Assembly (NCBI GenBank): GCA_963170055.1
Contig: CAUJGJ010000001.1
Coordinates: 262,501-290,000, forward strand
Direction of reading: 5' to 3'
DNA from: Halisarca cf. caerulea
Taxonomy: Eukaryota > Porifera > Demospongiae > Chondrillida > Halisarcidae
DNA: 27,500 nt
Shown: piece by piece, positions 18,101 through 26,687 of the stretch
Position numbering within the stretch: the stretch's first letter is position 1
Layout of the letters: every line of letters starts with the position of its first letter
The notes under the pieces: model-generated
Seen by the model: only the letters and a program-made list of their open reading frames with translations
Told to the model about the DNA's origin: nothing
The model's database searches: none
Made by a program: the position numbers and the translations under genes

Positions 18101-21100
18101 GCTTAATGAATGTTATTGTAAGGAATTGTACGTTGTTCTATAATACTGACTTTCCTGACTCATGGAGAAGGCCTGGTTCCAGCATGTCCGTGAAAGTGGT
18201 GCTTGAGTGTACTTGCTCATGTTTTCAAGTACCACTTGCATGGTCTTTTTCATGGAATTTCCTAGCCCTATCCAAGTAAACAGTAACAATTTCCTTCAAA
18301 TGTAGCAAAGTGATTGAAGATATCCAATTTTCGGATTCCTTGTGATCAGAAGTCATACTTATAAGGGATGTGCTATAAAGTCATGTAGGAACGTTTAGTA
18401 CAGCGGGTATATAGAGTTTGTAGTTTGTGAATTAGCACGTATGTACGTACATACGTACATGTGTATACGTATATGTAACATGAGGTTACATATACATTGT
18501 TCATTCTCTACTGCCTCAGGCACAAGCAGGTCACGCAGGAAGTGACCATTGTTCTGGTTGGCAAGTACACCAAGCTGGAGGATGCCTACATATCACTCAT
18601 CAAGGCACTACGTCATGCTGCATTAGCAATGAGGCATAAACTCGTATTGAAGGTGTGTACTGTAGCACTGTGAGGGTGTGTACTGTAGCACTGTGAGGGT
18701 ATGGTGTGTAGTACTTTGAGGGTGTGGTGTATAGCACTGTAAGGGCGTATACCATACTAATGTCAGTGTTTCCCCCTGGATGAAATTGCAACAGGGCGGG
18801 TATACGTATATAGGGTCTATGCATTGATGACCTACTCGATGACGTCATAATAAAATGGCAGAAAAGTCGGCGAGATACTGAATAGCCTGAGGAAAGCTTC
18901 AAACACAGAAAACGTTTCTGATAAGTAGAATTAAAAGGCAATAATCATTGAATACTTTGGATTTCAGCGATTTAAAACAGCCATGCACTAGAAACGATCA
19001 GTGGGAAATGCTAAATGGACAGCTGTAGCTCTGCAATATTAAAATTATTATGTAAAATATATTACTTTCAGAAAAGCAAACAGGGCGGGGCACCTTGTTC
19101 CAGGTATACTGGGGGAAACACTGTAATGTGATAGTATGTCCCGTAGTACTATGAAGGTGTGTAGCATAAAGCTGTGTGAGTGCAGTAAGTACTTACTGTG
19201 AGAGTGTGGTTTATTGTAGCGTGAGAGTACGTATGTGCTGTAGTACTGTGAGCATGTGGTTTGTGGTAGTGTGAGGGTGTACATATTACTACGTACTACA
19301 TACATACATACATACATGTACAATTTGTACATATTTTGAGGCTGTATGCTGTTTTGGGGTGGAAGTTTCTCATACACCCTGGTTTGAACCTTGACCTGTG
19401 AATATTGCATTTGATTGTGTTTGTACAATTTAATTGATGAGTTCTGATACGTACGTATGTACGTACGTCCTGTAGTGGGTGGAAGCTGAACATTTGGAGG
19501 AAACTGTAAAGAAGGAAGATCCTGCTAAGTACCACAAAGCTTGGGAGACCCTTTCGACTGGAAAGTAAGTCTTAGATTTGTGTACATACGTACTGTATGT
19601 ATGTATGTACGTACGTATATGCACTCTTGTCTCGCATATATACATGCCTGGAGAGCACACACAAGTAAGTACAGTGGGAACTAATTTATCTGAGGACATC
19701 TGTTCCTCATGAATTTTGTCAGATAAACCAGGTGTTGGATAAATCAGGTAGATTTGTGTACAGTTTAGTGACGGGGATTCACCACAGAGTGTCAGATACG
19801 TAAATGAGGTTTCCGGATAAGTCAGTGTCTGATGAATCAGATGTGACTGTACTTATCTACAATCAAACCTCGCTAGTGAGTACACCTGGGGACCTCCGAA
19901 TTGCTACTCACTATCAGTAGTACTTGCTATAATAATAATAATAATAATAGTTTCTTATTCTAACTGGGTGGCCATTAGCCTGAGGCTACTACTAAGGCCC
20001 CCAGTATTCCACACACTCGCTCACACACACAATCAAATTAAATCAATTCAGATTGTTTGGTGGTTGCAGTAGGTCATCTTCTCATCTGTTCCCAGGTTGG
20101 TGGTAGGGGGGTGCAAGGAAAAAAGCTCCAAATTGCACACAGGTGGAGTGGTGCCTTTTGCTCAATGCTTGACTGACCTCAGTGCTAACCTACTGAGCCA
20201 CCAGCACCCCCCAAACCATATACATATATACGTAGATTAGTAGTATGGGTTATATGTAAGCAGGGGTATCATATCCTTGTACTTCCTAACCAGGTATTAC
20301 TCATTAACAGTGTTCTTTCTAACGAGGTTCTACTGTGTACATACTTATGTATGGTATACAAATACAAGTACAATACTCACCTATGTACATATGTATATAG
20401 CTAGAAAAGAAGACTTTTGAGAGTTATTATCCAGAAAATTCCTAGTATGTATTTCCTGTTTGTCACTTTTTGTCCTCAGTGGTGTGATTATACCGGGAGG
20501 CTTCGGTGTAAGAGGCATTGAAGGAATGATCGCAGCAGCAAATCACTGCAGAGTAAGGAATGTGCCAATGCTTGGTGTGTGTCTGGGAATGCAAGTGGCT
20601 GTCATTGAATTTGCCAGAAGTGTCCTCGGATGGGAAGGTATGGTACTGTGTGCATGTGCTCTCCATTTATCTGTACGTATAGTTCATAGTATTTCTACAG
20701 AAGTTTGTCCTCTGTAGCTTCAAATGTGTGTCTTTGTCATTTTCATGCTTTGATTAATGTTCCTGTTAAAGATTTTACTTTTGCTACCTGCATGCGTATG
20801 TTCATGTATGTACAGTATGTATAACAACTATTGAAGGGACCAAGTAATTGTGGTCTCTGTAGACACTTGAGCTCTTCGCAATTGTTAGCAAAGATGACTA
20901 CCGAGGAAGTTGTAGTTTATGTATGTTTTTCAGTCCAAGATCAGAGGCTGTTATGTTTATAAGGAAACTTGGCATGTTGTGTGTGAACAGTTCCAGAGAT
21001 GTTTTGCAGTATTTGTAAATGCTATAATTTCTATTGATATTGATATTGATATTGATATTGATAATTTCTATCCCTAACCCTGCATTAAATTTGTCATCAA

Positions 21101-24100
21101 ACACCAACTTTTATTACATAGTTCTTGTAACATGTACACATACATACATATGTGTACATGTTATTCATAGGGTAGTACGCTCTTGTAATTGTACTACATT
21201 CTGTATGTTAAATCATACCTGTTTACTCACTGCAGATGCCAATTCAACTGAATTCAATCCGGAGACCAAAAATCCAGTGGTATGCTTCTTGTAGATCACA
21301 AGGTTATCATGTGATAGACATGTGATTTATTGCTTAAATTTTCAGGTTATAGACATGCCTGAGCACCATCCAGGTGACCTTGGAGGAACCATGAGGTTGG
21401 GGAAGAGAAAAACTGTTTTCAAGACTAAGGACTGCATTATCAGTGAGTTCTTGGTACCATCAATGTGTTCCTGATGCTATTAATGTGTTCCTGATGCCAT
21501 CAGTGTGCCCTTGATGCTATCAGTGTGCCCTAAGTGTGAACGCTACCCCGTCATTCTATCAATGTGTCCTTGATGTAGTCGGTGTGTTCTCTATCCAACA
21601 GTGTGCCCCAGTGTGATTGATAAATCCTTTTGGTGTGGTCCTCACTGCCATCATGTACCCTTGATGCCATCTGTGCACCCTTATACAGTGAAGCCTCTCT
21701 AATCCAACACTCAAAGTGCTTGAGTAAATGTCAGATTAGAAGGTTGTTAGATTATAGAGTGACTGTTAGCATCTTTAATCTGTACGACATACGTACCTAC
21801 GTAATATAATGGCCAGAGTAGAGAGATTACAGAGGATTCACTCTCGCCCTACATCACTTCTAGCTGTATACCTTCCTCACTGATGGTAAGCCCTCTGTTC
21901 TGCAATGAGAGACTGCAGGGCAGTTGTCCTGTTTTCTTCATGTTTGTACCATTACATTTTGGCATCCTGACTGGGAATGTGTACGTGCTTTCACAAGTGT
22001 GCTCTGTGGTTAAGTGTTGCTGTGTAGTGTGGCTGCTCATGTGAGTGTAGTTACTGAATGAATCGACCATCCCCCAGCTGCCTGTCTACTCTCCTGCGGC
22101 TCTATCGAATAGAGCTACATAGCTCAATCTTTTATCCCACAGCCTTTGTATGTAAACATTCATGTACTAAATGTTATTTGAAAGTGTATAAAAACCATAG
22201 CATAGGGCTAGACAGAGTTTAATTGGACTGAGTGTACACTGTGCAAATTCCTACATCCCTCATGTGCAGCACATTATATGTATATGCTGCGGGATGTAGG
22301 AATTTGCACAGTGTACACTCAGTCCAATTAAACTCTGTCTAGCCCTATGCCCGTCTAGCCTCATGTATGTGTAGCCCTATGCTTGTCTAGCCCTATGCCT
22401 GTCTTGCCCTTTGCCCATCTAGCCATGTACCTGTTTTGCAACTCACCCTTGTTCCAAATGTTTTTGGAGGATCCTTTTTTGATAAGGCCTTTTTGTACTG
22501 TCCTGTGTCAATCCTACATCCTTTTACCATTTTTAAATGGTTTTTATACACTCTTGTTTGTGCGATTTTTCCTTTAAAGAACAGTTGTTTGTATAGAGTC
22601 TGCATATAGATACTCAAACCCCTGTGGTTAAAGGATTCCACTGCAGTTGAGTTGAGAAGGAACATAATCAAGTCTTGTAACATAAGAAGCTAAAATTATG
22701 CAGCTACCTGACCAAAATCAATGTACTCACGTAGAAACAAACGCTCAAACAAAAAAGCACTGAAGTCGATCGTCGAACCAGAGAAGGTTTTGCCTTGTGT
22801 ACGTACATGTATGCCTAGTCTCGCGTAGCCATTCCGGTAATCCGAAAATGGCTGATCCGGCGAATGTATGGGATTTGCCTATTAATTTTTTCTTACTTTA
22901 GAAGTCCATATGTGGCTTTAAGACCTACAAAAGGCACTTCGCGCTAACAATCGGAGCTCACTGGCGAAAGATGAGACCTCTGGACCCTTCGTGGCGACCT
23001 GTAGCTCAGTTCGAAAAAACGACGAGAAGAAGAAGAATAATCTTAAAATGCTATGGTGTTGCGGACCCATACCTCGGCAAGTGAACTTCGCATTTCTTTA
23101 AAGAGATAGCTTTACGAAGCTTTTAAACTACTTTTCCTTGTAGCTGGTGTGTCAAAATGCGTTAAAATCTACTTTTGAAAACTATGGAGTCATCATACTG
23201 TTAGTTTTTTGGCGAAAACAAATTTTCGCTAATGTATGGCGGCCATGTTTTTCCGTGTCAATCCTACATATGGAGTACTACCGTACTCCATAATAAGACA
23301 TTTACTGCCTTAAACCCTACTGGATGTACTGTTATTTGATCTCGTGTAGGAAAACTGTACAGAGATACTGATTTCATAGAAGAGAGGCACAGACACCGCT
23401 ATGAGGTGAGAACTTTTACTTCCTATTCTACTGAGGGCACTCTCTTGGTGTAGTGCGCAGAAAGCAATCAGTGATGGTTTTGGCGACTTGACGTGTATAT
23501 AACAGGTTGCAAGTACATGAACATGCGTACATGCATACATAGGTCACATGCATACATAGGTCACATGCATACATAGGTCACATGCATACATAGGTCACAT
23601 GCATACATAGGTCACATGCATATTCTTACTGGATGGTGAGGGGCTTCGTTATTAGGCAGTGTCTTGGTAATGGTATTATTGATAAACATGGATTACTGGG
23701 ACAAGTCTAATGCAGGCCTTCACTTAGGAATTGTCAGTGTGGGAGAGGACTAAATGCATTTCCTGTGTGCTCATATTCGTAGGCGTAGCGCAAGGCCCGG
23801 CAGGCCGGCAACTGCCAAACCAAAAATTTCAGATTAGGGAAGAAAATAAGCTAGATTCTTCACATCTTTCTACTGAAAGATATACTTTTCGATAGCTAAT
23901 AATAGTGACAAATAGTAAGTTTATTTGCTAAAATAAGTGAAGATAGCGTTTATTCATTCATAAGATGGCATTTTTCAAGATTGTTAGACAGCCACTGTTA
24001 AAAGTCACCATTTTTGATAGTGCAATCACCCTTTAGTATCCCCGTAGTAAACTGCTAGTTTAGTTTATATGGCCAAATACCTATGAGTTTAGACTACATT

Positions 24101-25803
24101 TCTCACTAGTCAAAGAATATGAAGACTTTACTTACAAAATGGTACACGATACCCAAAATGTTAAGGCATTTTGCCTGACCAATCTGCTACACACTGCTAC
24201 ACCTATGATATTGTTGTGCTATTCTGAGGGAAGGGGGGGGGGGGTGACTGCCCCTACTTTCATACCTTATGAAGCCTTGTGTGCTATAGTTCCACGGAGA
24301 TGGTTGAGGGGGTTCACTTTGACCAACACAGTAGGGTGATAGTCTGTTGGTGTATCAATTCACTGGATGGCTACTACCATCTGCTAGTATTGAGCTGTTT
24401 TCCTATTAGAAAGACAATGTACATACATACATACATACATATTCTTCATTCAAGGTGCATTTTCTTCACAAGTACCAATAGTCTCCTTTTAGTATGACTT
24501 ATCTCCACATTAGATCAATCCAAAGCTCATCCCTGAATTTGAGAAGCACGGTTTGATGTTTGTTGGCCACGATGAGACGCAGGAGAGGATGGAGATCATG
24601 GAGCTGAAAGGCAAGTACTGCACTAAACCACAGCCGATGTGATTATGAACTGGTGGTGGGGTCTCAAGATCACGTAGGCTACCAGCACCTAATAAGGACA
24701 TTCATACGTAGTTTGTCCTCATCGTGTCTGTATATCTCCTTGCATAATAATCACTGCTCCTGCAGTGCTGTCCTTGTGTACAGCCTGTATCAGGCACATG
24801 TAGTCTGGACAACCACATGTTGTACATTTTAGTGCACCATAGATGGGGTATTGAGTACATTTCTATGAATGCACATAATTATTGGAGGGCTATCATGAGC
24901 CCTGTGGGTAGGGGTGTGTTTCTCCAGGTCACATTCTCTCACACCATATGTGACTGAAATGAGTAATGCTCTCACAGAACTTAACAATGCATATACATAC
25001 GTATGTAGTGGAGGAGACTACTTCTGAAGTACGTATGTACATATCAAACTTATTACTTCCAGTTAAAATGGCCACTACAATCAGGTTTAGTCATTTTTAG
25101 GAGTAAATTACATCTAAAAGAACTTCAAACCTTATAAAAGGACTAGGTCAACTAATTTTAGGTACTTCAATGCTCAAGCAACTTTCCATATATGACAGGT
25201 TTTTTGAGGGCTTGTCTTATTACTGGGATGATAGGCTGAGAGGGGTTTCACTAAAACCTCTGGAGTCCTTCTTCTGTCCCTGTCCATGAGCCTGAATTTG
25301 TACTGCTAGAAGATAACAGTGATGAAATGAAGGTTTACTGTTCCCTTGAGTTTCATGTAAGTGGTGTCAATTGTAGGTATGTACACCTTTGACTGGACTA
25401 TGAGGATTGCATACCAGTATATTAGCCTTGACGTACTTACGTGCGTATGTGCAATGGTATGTACACTAGCCTTTGTCTGCAGCTGGTGTTTTTGTGGGGA
25501 CATTGTTCTACACCTCCTCCTTCCTCAGGTCATAGATACTTTGTTGCTACCCAGTACCACCCTGAGTACCTGACACGCCCATTGAGACCCTCCCCTCCCT
25601 TCATGGGCTTGATCTTAGCTTCTTGTGACAAGCTGAAGCAGTTCATCGACCGAGGTTGCCAAGTCTCCCCCAACAGCTCTTACGACCAATCATTTTGCGA
25701 GGATGACCTCGATGACGAAGTTACCCAGGCAATGATGTCTGAAGGACCACTTGCCAGCAGCTCCGCCCTCAATGGGAGCGTGAAATTGACATCACACACT
25801 TGA
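11186..25803 (+). CDS. CTPS: CTP synthase (glutamine-hydrolysing), complete, 14 coding exons
   Basis: Exons: 11186-11363, 12276-12446, 14175-14275, 15525-15641, 17353-17436, 17578-17819, 18520-18652, 19476-19564, 20480-20637, 21236-21279, 21346-21442, 23350-23405, 24514-24610, 25529-25803 (stop TGA). All phases join, giving 613 residues; human CTPS1 has 591. The enzyme makes CTP from UTP, ATP and glutamine, the last step of de novo pyrimidine synthesis. The synthetase half (about 1-290) shows the P-loop [30 protein letters not shown] and [13 protein letters not shown]. The glutaminase half shows PGGFGVRG, nucleophile Cys406 in GVCLGMQ, and His533/Glu535 in QYHPEY. YHKAW (His362, Trp365) matches the animal filament contact. 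The C-terminal tail is acidic and Ser-rich. The start is chosen because [13 protein letters not shown] aligns with the family N-terminus; the frame stays open upstream to 11084. Confidence 0.98.
11364..12275 (+). other. CTPS intron 1
   Basis: This 912-base intron has donor CACG|GTGAGT and acceptor AATTTAG. Its right part holds the TG tracts at 11996-12134; elsewhere it is unremarkable AT-rich sequence with no further gene. Confidence 0.8.
11996..12134 (+). repeat. (TG)n microsatellite pair in CTPS intron 1
   Basis: TG runs at about 11996-12060 and 12080-12134 are separated by CATTGGTTAGAGTATCTATG. On the CTPS transcript they read as (UG)n. Confidence 0.95.
13136..13308. mobile_element. pogo-like MITE in CTPS intron 2
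   Basis: Left end AGTGAAACCTCTCCAATCCG and right end complementary to CAGTAAAATCTCTCTAAACG. An internal copy of the end in opposite orientation (CGGATTGGAGAGGTGATTTT) makes a nested dyad at 13144-13226. Confidence 0.7.
13352..13471. repeat. Long GC-rich hairpin, arms about 55 bp
   Basis: GAGTATCGTATTTACTG on the left is matched by CAGTAAATACGATACTC on the right, with a small apex stem GGGTGCGAAGCACCC and outer arms AGTTACTA.ACGCC / GGGCGTATAGTAACT. A few mismatches lie between. It is likely a foldback transposon relic; no gene is inside. Confidence 0.85.
13587..13645 (+). other. Possible exon relic, [18 protein letters not shown]
   Basis: ATG at 13587 opens 18 acidic codons ending at a good donor-like CAG|GTGCGG, then meets a stop (TAA) two codons later. 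It sits just right of the 13352-13471 hairpin. It may be the first exon of a transposon-borne or captured gene; no homologue is recognised and the short length allows chance. Confidence 0.2.
14276..15524 (+). other. CTPS intron 3
   Basis: This 1.25-kb intron is nearly half occupied by the TIR element at 14809-15355. The flanks consist of TATGTACGTAC-type words. No other gene is seen. Confidence 0.8.
14809..15355. mobile_element. 547-bp TIR element with TA flanks and subterminal repeats
   Basis: Left end CCGTATTCGCTCTAAAAATT with CGTCA following (to 14833), and the right end is its inverted copy (15331-15355), 24 of 25 bases identical. TA lies on both sides (14807-14808, 15356-15357). The interior carries repeated TCTAA(n)TTCGTC motifs. 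There is no transposase ORF, so it is a non-autonomous Tc1/mariner-like or related element. Confidence 0.9.
16101..16317. mobile_element. MITE with GCTAATTTTTGC ends
   Basis: Left CCATAGAGAGGCTAATTTTT and right complement CCGTATGGACGCTAATTTTT form diverged inverted ends, continuing into GCGAA. TA flanks both sides (16099-16100, 16318-16319). The CCGTAT start resembles the 14809-15355 element. Confidence 0.75.
16491..17081. mobile_element. Probable larger MITE with CCCTA..CG ends
   Basis: Left CCCTACATCACAATTTTTAC and right complement CCCTATGTCGTGAAATTTTC are inverted relatives with TA on both sides. GGCATAAATTTTTGCAAGAT near 16549 recalls the neighbouring 16101 element, so one may be inserted in, or derived from, the other. 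Confidence 0.5.
17112..17191 (+). ncRNA. Candidate hairpin RNA (pre-miRNA-like) or small foldback
   Basis: AGGTGTGCTGCAGCAGAAAT then GCAT ACAGTGCT (17112-17143) pairs with AGCACTGTATTTCTGATGCA then GCACACCT (17164-17191). There is one mismatch and a 4-base bulge, around a 20-base loop. The 80-base length and near-perfect stem fit a microRNA precursor in the sense orientation of the host intron. Without small-RNA data it may equally be a tiny transposon foldback. Confidence 0.3.
17437..17577 (+). other. CTPS intron 5, short and stop-free in frame
   Basis: This intron is 141 bases, 47 codons, with no stop in the exon frame. Donor TTG|GTGAGG and acceptor TTTGTACAG are good. The spliced product restores the conserved TPDL-IVCR junction, so splicing is required for the normal enzyme; retention would insert 47 residues in the synthetase half. 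Confidence 0.85.
17820..18519 (+). other. CTPS intron 6
   Basis: This 700-base intron has ACATACGTAC-type words at both ends and an unremarkable AT-rich centre. No gene or clear element is seen. Confidence 0.7.
18653..19280. repeat. Degenerate minisatellite GTAGTACTGTGAGGGTGTG split by a transposon
   Basis: Units of about 22-25 bp related to TGTAGCACTGTGAGGGTGTG occur at 18653-18750 and again at 19133-19280. The 360-bp TIR element at 18764-19123 separates the two blocks. Confidence 0.8.
18764..19123. mobile_element. hAT-like MITE with CAGTGTTTCCCCC ends
   Basis: Left end CAGTGTTTCCCCC at 18764 and its inverted copy GGGGGAAACACTG ending at 19123 are perfect over 13 bases, with further similarity inward. 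The direct repeat TAATGT flanks both ends (18758-18763, 19124-19129). CAGTGTTTCCC ends are typical of hAT-like elements, although 8-bp duplications are usual there. Confidence 0.85.
19672..19849. mobile_element. pogo-like MITE
   Basis: Left CAGTGGGAACTAATTTATCT and right complement CAGTCACATCTGATTCATCA are imperfect inverted ends, flanked by TA on both sides. Internal GATAAACCAGGTGTTGGATA repeats the same theme. Confidence 0.65.
19860..20335. mobile_element. pogo-like element carrying an internal GC-richer repeat
   Basis: Left CAATCAAACCTCGCTAGTGA and right complement CAGTAGAACCTCGTTAGAAA are inverted relatives. The middle (about 19960-20215) has a different composition, with CTACTGAGCCACCAGCACCC at its right edge, and looks like a second, nested repeat. 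Confidence 0.6.
20638..21235 (+). other. CTPS intron 9
   Basis: This 598-base AT-rich intron includes a (TGATAT)n run at about 21033-21062. No gene or transposon is seen. Confidence 0.75.
21455..21680. repeat. Degenerate tandem repeat, TTGATGCTATCAGTGTGCCC-type
   Basis: About eight diverged copies of a roughly 22-bp unit start 13 bases after the exon 11 donor. Copies vary in sequence and spacing. Confidence 0.8.
21688..21844. mobile_element. pogo-like MITE relic
   Basis: Left CAGTGAAGCCTCTCTAATCC and right complement GAGTGAATCCTCTGTAATCT. Internal CAGATTAGAAGGTTGTTAGA is a further inverted partner of the left end. Confidence 0.6.
22200..22350. repeat. Perfect palindrome, 60-bp arms, 31-bp spacer
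   Basis: The left arm (22200-22259) and right arm (22291-22350) are exact reverse complements over all 60 bases, starting GCATAGGGCTAGACAGAG. The spacer itself contains GCAGC/GCTGC. The perfect identity, unlike every other inverted repeat here, points to a recent event or active homogenisation. Confidence 0.97.
22338..22433. repeat. 16-bp tandem array, six copies
   Basis: The unit TCTAGCCCTATGCCTG and variants start at 22338, 22354, 22370, 22386, 22402 and 22418. The first unit overlaps the outer 13 bases of the palindrome's right arm. Confidence 0.92.
22815..23275 (+). other. CpG-richer segment with an open frame, unidentified
   Basis: ATG at 22848 begins [17 protein letters not shown]. 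The frame then hits TAG (22899-22901), which is also the AG of a strong acceptor-like TTTTTTCTTACTTTAG, and continues for 60 more codons (22902-23081) to TGA, including the basic run KTTRRRRI. CpG is much denser than in the surroundings. It may be a captured promoter and exon, or part of a transposon; no family is recognised. Confidence 0.3.
23406..24513 (+). other. CTPS intron 12
   Basis: This 1.1-kb intron holds a 17-bp tandem array near its start and, from about 23780 (AGGCGTAGCGCAAGGCCCGGC) to about 24260 (GGGGGGTGACTGCCCCTAC), a possible eroded element without clear inverted ends. No gene is seen. Confidence 0.6.
23529..23613. repeat. 17-bp tandem repeat, five copies
   Basis: ACATGCATACATAGGTC repeats exactly five times and a partial copy follows. 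Direct abutting copies without spacers rule out CRISPR. Confidence 0.97.
24610..24616 (+). other. GC-AG splice donor of CTPS intron 13
   Basis: Exon 13 ends CTGAAAG and the intron begins GCAAGT. Joining here to the 25529 acceptor gives [18 protein letters not shown], the conserved catalytic block. Using the nearby GT (in AAGTAC, 24614) puts a stop codon just after the junction, so GC is the working donor. Confidence 0.9.
24617..25528 (+). other. Body of CTPS intron 13
   Basis: An AT-rich intron of about 0.9 kb with occasional ACGTATGTAC words and a clear acceptor CTCCTTCCTCAG. No gene or transposon ends are seen. Confidence 0.7.
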
Positions 25804-26250
25804 GCAAGAATTGACCATTGTCATGCATTGCCTTGTATACATGCATATGTATGTGTGTACTATCACCACCTGAGTTGTCCTGATTGCCAGATCAGAAACT
25901 GTGTATTGTAACCGTGTATATTTACATGCTTGACACATGTATTTCTTCACCTCCTGATATATATATAATCACCCATTCTCCATTCACTGTTCTGCTTCCC
26001 TTTCACACACCAATCCTACTATCACGTCCACTCATCTCCCCAGCATTGGGTCACTTTCATTGCCACATGTGGCTTGCATCCCCGGCTGGATTGTTTCGAT
26101 ACAGATGACTGTGTTATTATTTTATCTTCAATAGTATGCTTTTGTGTTTTATAATATCGACTACATAATATGAATTTATTATTATGATATTGACTATATA
26201 ATATGGACAAAATATTTAAGGGTGTAATAATACATAACATAAAATTTAAT

Positions 26251-26256
26251 AATAAA
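26251..26256 (+). terminator. Possible CTPS polyadenylation signal
   Basis: This is the first AATAAA after the stop codon, 448 bases downstream, in an AT-rich stretch. An alternative non-canonical signal nearer the stop is possible. Confidence 0.35.
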
Positions 26257-26379
26257 AGCATGTAATACAACAACAAGAGGAGTACATCCATAGATAATAG
26301 AAGTTGTAGAGTCCCTATGTAAGATGGAGATTGCATTCCCCCTCTGTAGGTATATTGAAGACTTCCTATTACCTATAAA

Positions 26380-26628
26380 CTCTTGGCATTGGCAGCAACT
26401 GCACCTGGATCCTGGATGGCTGGCCATGGGCCGGAGGACACATATACATGGGACCCAGCAAATGTGTCGGGGCGTTATGAAATCCCACGAGATCGAGGGA
26501 TAAACATGACTCCAGGAAATGAGCTAACTCCATATGCAGGGCGACCATTATACTGGCACCACACAGCCCATGCCCATGCATGGGTTCCAAGTGGGAGGGG
26601 ATACCTGCATGCTGATATAATAGAGATG

Positions 26629-26632
<4 letters not shown>
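26380..26632. other. GC-richer open segment ending in (TA)n, unidentified
   Basis: Frames on both strands stay open for 80-100 codons. The plus frame reads MALAATAPGSWMAGHG then DTYTWDPANVSGRYEIPRDR. It ends abruptly in a TA microsatellite, like the 1626-2147 segment that ends in TG. It may be a retroelement end or an exon of an unknown gene; neither is supported by a recognised motif. Confidence 0.25.

Positions 26633-26683
<51 letters not shown>
26633..26683. repeat. (TA)n microsatellite
   Basis: About 25 TA units. The Tyr-Ile ORFs across it are repeat translations. Confidence 0.97.

Positions 26684-26687
<4 letters not shown>

Larger units (their letters stand above)
19565..20479 (+). other. 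CTPS intron 8, two adjacent pogo-like elements
   Basis: This 915-base intron is largely covered by 19672-19849 and 19860-20335. The remainder is ACGTACGT words and the acceptor region TTTGTCCTCAG. Confidence 0.75.
21443..23349 (+). other. CTPS intron 11, most complex intron
   Basis: This 1.9-kb intron holds in order: a degenerate 22-bp repeat (21455-21680), a pogo-like relic (21688-21844), a perfect 60-bp palindrome (22200-22350), a 16-bp tandem array (22338-22433) and a CpG-richer open segment (22815-23275). Confidence 0.85.

Noticed and set aside
22995..23030. tRNA A-box-like GTAGCTCAGTTCG
   Set aside because: No acceptor stem, anticodon arm or proper B box can be drawn around it.
23529..23613. 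CRISPR-like array
   Set aside because: The 17-bp copies abut directly without unique spacers and the sequence is animal nuclear DNA.
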